Shown here: positions 5,916-8,621 of the stretch, piece by piece | Layout of the letters: every line of letters starts with the position of its first letter | How positions within the stretch are numbered: position 1 is the first letter of the stretch | Assembly: GCA_903952885.1 (NCBI GenBank) | Contig: CAJBHE010000195.1 | Location: 1 to 8,621, forward strand | Direction of reading: 5' to 3' | DNA: 8,621 bases | Source: an uncultured Burkholderiales bacterium | GTDB taxonomy: Bacteria > Pseudomonadota > Gammaproteobacteria > Burkholderiales > Burkholderiaceae_C | Translations under genes and position numbers: made by a program | The notes under the pieces: model-generated | What the model saw: the letters and a program-made list of their open reading frames with translations, nothing else | Told to the model about the DNA's origin: nothing | The model's database searches: none

Positions 5916-7274
5916 TTAACGGCCGCCTCGTCCGCCTTGTCCACGACTGCCACCCGAACCACCGCCATTACCACCTAGAGTGCCACCACCCGAACGCCCA
6001 CCACCAAAGCTGCCACCCGCAGAACCACCACGACGCGGAGCTGCGCTAGAGGGACGTGGGCCACCTACAAGGCCTGCTTTGAAGGCTTTTTGGCCATCCT
6101 TTTTACGCTGACGTTCCTCAGCGTAGCTGTCTGCACCAATGTAGCCCACCGACGTTTGCATGGGGTCAGGTTGCGGCGCACGCTCTGGGGCTTTGCCACC
6201 ACGCCGGCGCTCAGTACGCACCAAACGTTCGGGGCCGCTGCTGCGCTCTTCGGGTGCACGCGGCGTGGACGGGCGAGGGCCGATGCTGTTGCCACGGCGA
6301 CGGCTGCTGGCGCGTTCGGTGCGGTTGTTGTGTGACGGGCCACTGTGAACGGGGGCTTCAGCACCTGCCGCTTCCATCAAAGCGCGAATGTCGCGCTCAC
6401 CCAACTCCACAAAGGCGCCGCGTTTCAAGCCGCGAGGTAACACCATGGCGCCATAGCGAATGCGAATCAGGCGACTCACGGCGTGGCCCACGGCCTCGAA
6501 CATGCGGCGTACTTCGCGGTTGCGACCTTCAGAAATGGTGACGCGGTACCAACAGTTGGAACCTTCGCCACCGCCCTCTTCGATCGAGCCAAATTGGGCT
6601 GGACCGTCGTCGAGTTGAATACCGGTGATGAGCTGTTCTTTTTGGTCTTTGCTGAGCTTGCCCAGCGAACGCACCGCGTATTCGCGTTGCAAACCAAAGC
6701 GAGGGTGCATCAACTGGTTCGCCAATTCGCCGGAGCTGGTGAACAGCAACAAGCCTTCGGTGTTCAAGTCCAAACGGCCGACCGACTGCCACTTGCCTTG
6801 ATACAAGCGTGGCAAGCGGCGGAACACCGTAGGACGGTTTTGGGGGTCGTCAGTGGTCACCACTTCGCCCGCAGGCTTGTGGTACGCAATCACTCGCGGA
6901 GGCGGTGGCGCAATGCGCACCTTGATTTGACGGCCATTTACCTTGATTTGGTCACCAAACTGCACGCGCTGGCCGGTGTGGGCCACTTCGTTGTTGACGG
7001 CCACATGGCCTTCGGCAATGAGGCGCTCCATCTCGATGCGCGAGCCCATGCCCGATTGGGCCAAGACTTTGTGCAACTTGGGCGATTCAGGCTGCGGCAA
7101 CAGGACACGCTTTTCAGGCGCGGCTTCGGCGCGGATAAGTTCTGCGTCGAACTCGCCAGAGACAACGTCTTCAAAATCAAAAACCGTGTTGCCGTCCAAC
7201 ATCTCGTCAAGTGCGTCGTTTGGTTCTTTTGGTTCGTTAGGCTGGCCACCCAGATCGTGGTTGTTAGTGTTCAT
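5916..7274 (-). CDS. rluB: 23S rRNA pseudouridine synthase RluB, with long Arg/Gly-rich tail
   Basis: RsuA/RluB-family enzyme; RluB makes pseudouridine 2605 in 23S rRNA. From ATG 7274-7272 the protein has 452 residues. An acidic N-terminal lead (1-55) precedes an S4 RNA-binding domain at about 66-120 (LHKVLAQSGMGSRIEMERLI). The catalytic domain (about 125-300) carries VGRLDLNTEGLLLFTSSGEL, with Asp169 as the catalytic residue, then SEGRNREVRRMFEAVGH (248-264) and VSRLIRIRYG (266-275). From about 305 the chain becomes basic and disordered, and residues 415-452 are almost only Gly, Ser and Arg. E. coli RluB has 291 residues, so the added tail is about 150 residues. The start overlaps the scpB 3' end by 11 bases. 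An in-frame ATG at 7283 is an alternative, and neither has a strong Shine-Dalgarno sequence. Open frame further upstream overlaps scpB and is not coding. The scpB-rluB pairing is common in bacteria. Confidence 0.93.
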   Translation of the reverse strand: MNTNNHDLGGQPNEPKEPNDALDEMLDGNTVFDFEDVVSGEFDAELIRAEAAPEKRVLLPQPESPKLHKVLAQSGMGSRIEMERLIAEGHVAVNNEVAHTGQRVQFGDQIKVNGRQIKVRIAPPPPRVIAYHKPAGEVVTTDDPQNRPTVFRRLPRLYQGKWQSVGRLDLNTEGLLLFTSSGELANQLMHPRFGLQREYAVRSLGKLSKDQKEQLITGIQLDDGPAQFGSIEEGGGEGSNCWYRVTISEGRNREVRRMFEAVGHAVSRLIRIRYGAMVLPRGLKRGAFVELGERDIRALMEAAGAEAPVHSGPSHNNRTERASSRRRGNSIGPRPSTPRAPEERSSGPERLVRTERRRGGKAPERAPQPDPMQTSVGYIGADSYAEERQRKKDGQKAFKAGLVGGPRPSSAAPRRGGSAGGSFGGGRSGGGTLGGNGGGSGGSRGQGGRGGR

Positions 7275-7974
7275 TCGGTGCATCGCCAGTTGAGGCGGGG
7301 TCTCTGGGTGAGGAAAGTTCAAAAATAGGTGCTGCATCGCCAGACAAGATGTCGCCTTCAGCAGGCGCCGCAATTTCAGCCCTTTCAGTAGATTCGAGCG
7401 CCATGTCCATTTGCAAGGATGGATCGTCTTCACCCAAACGGGCAAAGGCGTTGGCTTGTGCTTGAGCGCTGTCAAATACGGGCAATTCATCGAGCGAGGC
7501 CAGCCCCAAATCATCCAAAAACTGGCGCGTGGTGGCAAACAGAGAGGGTCGACCGACGGTTTCGCGATGGCCAATGACTTCGACCCAGCCGCGGTCTTCG
7601 AGTTGTTTGATGACCAAAGAGTTCACAGTCACCCCGCGCACATCCTCCATGTCGCCACGCGTCACAGGCTGGCGGTAGGCAATGATGGCCAAAGTTTCCA
7701 TCACGGCGCGTGAGTATTTGGGGGGCTTCTCGGGGTTCAGGCGGTCCAAAAACTCGCGCATGTCTGGGCGGCTTTGAAAGCGCCAACCGGAGGCCACTTG
7801 CACCAATTCCACGCCACGCTGTGCCCAGTCGAGCTGAAGTTCTTCGAGCAAGGTGCGAATGGTGTCTGCGCCTAAGGCGTCAGAAAACAGCACGCGCAAA
7901 TCGCGAATTTGGATCGGTTGGTGAGAACAAATCAGGGCGGTCTCAAGTACGCGCTTGGCATCCACGGTATTCAT
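7264..7974 (-). CDS. scpB: segregation and condensation protein ScpB
   Basis: ScpB is the winged-helix kite subunit that, with the kleisin ScpA, joins SMC to form the bacterial condensin acting in chromosome organisation and segregation. The 236-residue protein has a first winged helix at about 1-75 (VLETALICSHQPIQIRDLRV, then VELVQVASGWRFQSRPDM). A second follows at about 85-157, with the family signature YSRAVMETLAIIAYRQPVTR, DVRGVTVNSLVIKQLEDRGW and GRPSLFATTRQFLDDLGL. Residues 160-236 form an acidic, probably disordered tail. ATG 7974 has only a weak GGAA element upstream. scpA is not next to it in this window, and the upstream neighbour is the pseudouridine synthase gene at the right edge. 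The last 11 bases overlap the rluB start, suggesting coupled translation. Confidence 0.95.
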   Translation of the reverse strand: MNTVDAKRVLETALICSHQPIQIRDLRVLFSDALGADTIRTLLEELQLDWAQRGVELVQVASGWRFQSRPDMREFLDRLNPEKPPKYSRAVMETLAIIAYRQPVTRGDMEDVRGVTVNSLVIKQLEDRGWVEVIGHRETVGRPSLFATTRQFLDDLGLASLDELPVFDSAQAQANAFARLGEDDPSLQMDMALESTERAEIAAPAEGDILSGDAAPIFELSSPRDPASTGDAPNEH

Positions 7975-8063
7975 CGTGAGAGTTCCGGGTCAAGGGTCGA
8001 GGAAAGGGCCTACGAAAATTCATCTCGAGGCTGTAAGGGCAATGCGGGGCATGGCACGAGTCA

Positions 8064-8099
8064 GAGCCAAAGGGCTCACCGCTTTCACAAGCGTGAGCC
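8064..8099 (-). terminator. strong hairpin between rluD and scpB with an alternative pairing
   Basis: On the minus strand GGCTCAC (8099-8093) pairs perfectly with GTGAGCC (8079-8073), and inside it GCTT (8092-8089) pairs with AAGC (8084-8081) across a single bulged base at 8080, giving 11 pairs around a short loop. The second arm can instead pair with GGCTC at 8068-8064 through a CTTT loop. It lies 30 bases past the rluD stop. No long U-tract follows, so it may be a rho-assisted or bidirectional terminator, or a leader structure for scpB. A TACAAT element at 8108-8103 just upstream resembles a -10 box, but no matching -35 box is seen. Confidence 0.45.
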
Positions 8100-8128
8100 G
8101 GTATTGTAACGGAGGTGGCTGAAAAGAC

Positions 8129-8621
8129 CTAGTCGGGGCGCTTGAGGCCCAAACCAGCCAGCAAATTGACCATGTCGTCCGGTAACGGCGCTTCAAACTT
8201 GAGCGGCTCGCCGGTGATGGGATGGTCAAAGCTCAGGCGGAAGGCGTGCAAAGCTTGGCGATCAATGCCCAAGGTCATGGGGCCCGCGTAAAGCGAGTCG
8301 CCCACCAGAGGATGACCAAAGTGCGCCATGTGCACACGGATTTGATGCGTGCGGCCGGTATGCAAAGTGCATTGCACCAAGCAAGCCTCTTCTTGGCTGC
8401 TGAGGCACTCAAACGTAGTGTGGGCTTCTTTGCCGGGCAGACGCTCAAGGTCAACCACCGCCATGCGCAGGCGGTTTCGGTAGTCGCGGCCAATGGCGGC
8501 CACGATGTCGCGCACAGGCGTACCGCTCCACTTTCGGTAGGCCACGGCTAAGTATTCACGGTGCACCTCACGCTCGGCAATCATGACCACCAGAGCATCC
8601 ATGGCGCGCCGCGTGCGCGCC
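8129..8621 (-). CDS. rluD: 23S rRNA pseudouridine synthase RluD, C-terminal part (5' end outside window)
   Basis: RluA/RluD-family pseudouridine synthase; RluD modifies uridines 1911, 1915 and 1917 in helix 69 of 23S rRNA and is important for normal ribosome assembly and release. The visible 163 residues run in from the right edge and end at TAG 8131-8129. They begin ARTRRAMDALVVMIAEREV and contain the family segments REYLAVAY, LHTGRTHQIRVHMAHFGHP and VGDSLYAG, then QALHAFRLSFDHP and the typical end LPDDMVNLLAGLGLK. The N-terminal S4 domain and the catalytic HRLD segment lie outside. No internal start is proposed: the frame is open to the edge and the family sequence continues through it. RluD is preferred over RluA, RluC or TruC by the sequence of the C-terminal end and by general likeness, but the close paralogues cannot be fully excluded from this fragment. 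Confidence 0.85.
   Translation of the reverse strand, partial: ARTRRAMDALVVMIAEREVHREYLAVAYRKWSGTPVRDIVAAIGRDYRNRLRMAVVDLERLPGKEAHTTFECLSSQEEACLVQCTLHTGRTHQIRVHMAHFGHPLVGDSLYAGPMTLGIDRQALHAFRLSFDHPITGEPLKFEAPLPDDMVNLLAGLGLKRPD

Noticed and set aside
5919..6032. Repetitive plus-strand pattern rich in CCACC and ACCACC, considered as a tandem repeat or regulatory array.
   Set aside because: It is explained by the Gly-rich codons of the RluB tail; the units are irregular and have no fixed spacing.
6483..7328. A 281-codon open frame on the plus strand opposite rluB.
   Set aside because: It is fully antisense to the S4 and catalytic domains of RluB, has no recognisable motif and no ribosome binding site worth noting.
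7275..7574. N-terminal extension of the rluB frame by 100 codons.
   Set aside because: It overlaps the conserved and tail regions of scpB in another frame and does not resemble any RluB N-terminus; the ATG at 7274 (or 7283) fits the usual scpB-rluB overlap.
1..8621. Search for tRNA genes, CRISPR repeats, insertion sequences, toxin-antitoxin pairs, phage genes or an undescribed gene system.
   Set aside because: No cloverleaf, regular repeat-spacer unit, transposase motif, terminal inverted repeat or cluster of unknown genes was seen; every substantial gene belongs to a known housekeeping family in a conserved order.

Overview
The window is a stretch of ordinary chromosomal housekeeping genes, all read from the minus strand. 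The encoded proteins and the gene order point to a betaproteobacterium of the order Burkholderiales. The Comamonadaceae type is most likely, possibly a freshwater lineage such as Limnohabitans or Rhodoferax; the genus is inferred from protein likeness and moderate GC content and was not tested. The core order ndk-rlmN-pilW-rodZ-ispG-hisS-yfgM is a well-known conserved proteobacterial cluster, usually continuing into bamB and der beyond the left edge.

Reading in the direction of transcription, from right to left: the window opens with the C-terminal part of a large-subunit pseudouridine synthase of the RluD type (8129-8621, cut by the edge). A 154-bp gap follows, holding a strong hairpin with an alternative pairing. 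Then come scpB (chromosome segregation) and, overlapping it, rluB (23S rRNA pseudouridine synthase with a long Arg/Gly-rich tail). A 126-bp gap with a possible terminator and an AT-rich promoter-like stretch separates these from a second run: ndk, rlmN, pilW, rodZ, ispG, hisS and the start of a yfgM-like gene cut by the left edge. Within this run rlmN/pilW overlap by 4 bases (ATGA), rodZ/ispG overlap by 11 bases, and ispG/hisS are separated by a few bases, so translation is probably coupled.

The genes serve translation quality (HisRS, RlmN, RluB, RluD), nucleotide balance (Ndk), isoprenoid precursor synthesis by the MEP pathway (IspG), cell shape (RodZ), pilus or envelope assembly (PilW), membrane protein export (YfgM) and chromosome condensation (ScpB).

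No mobile element, CRISPR array, tRNA, defence island or undescribed multi-gene system was seen. The most unusual points are that two neighbouring genes encode proteins shorter than their families: PilW appears to lack its last TPR repeats, and RodZ lacks the usual C-terminal periplasmic domain, with its last codons carrying the ribosome binding site of ispG. The hairpin before scpB and the RluB tail are secondary points. Long plus-strand open frames are shadows of the minus-strand genes. No stretch longer than 300 bases lacks a gene.
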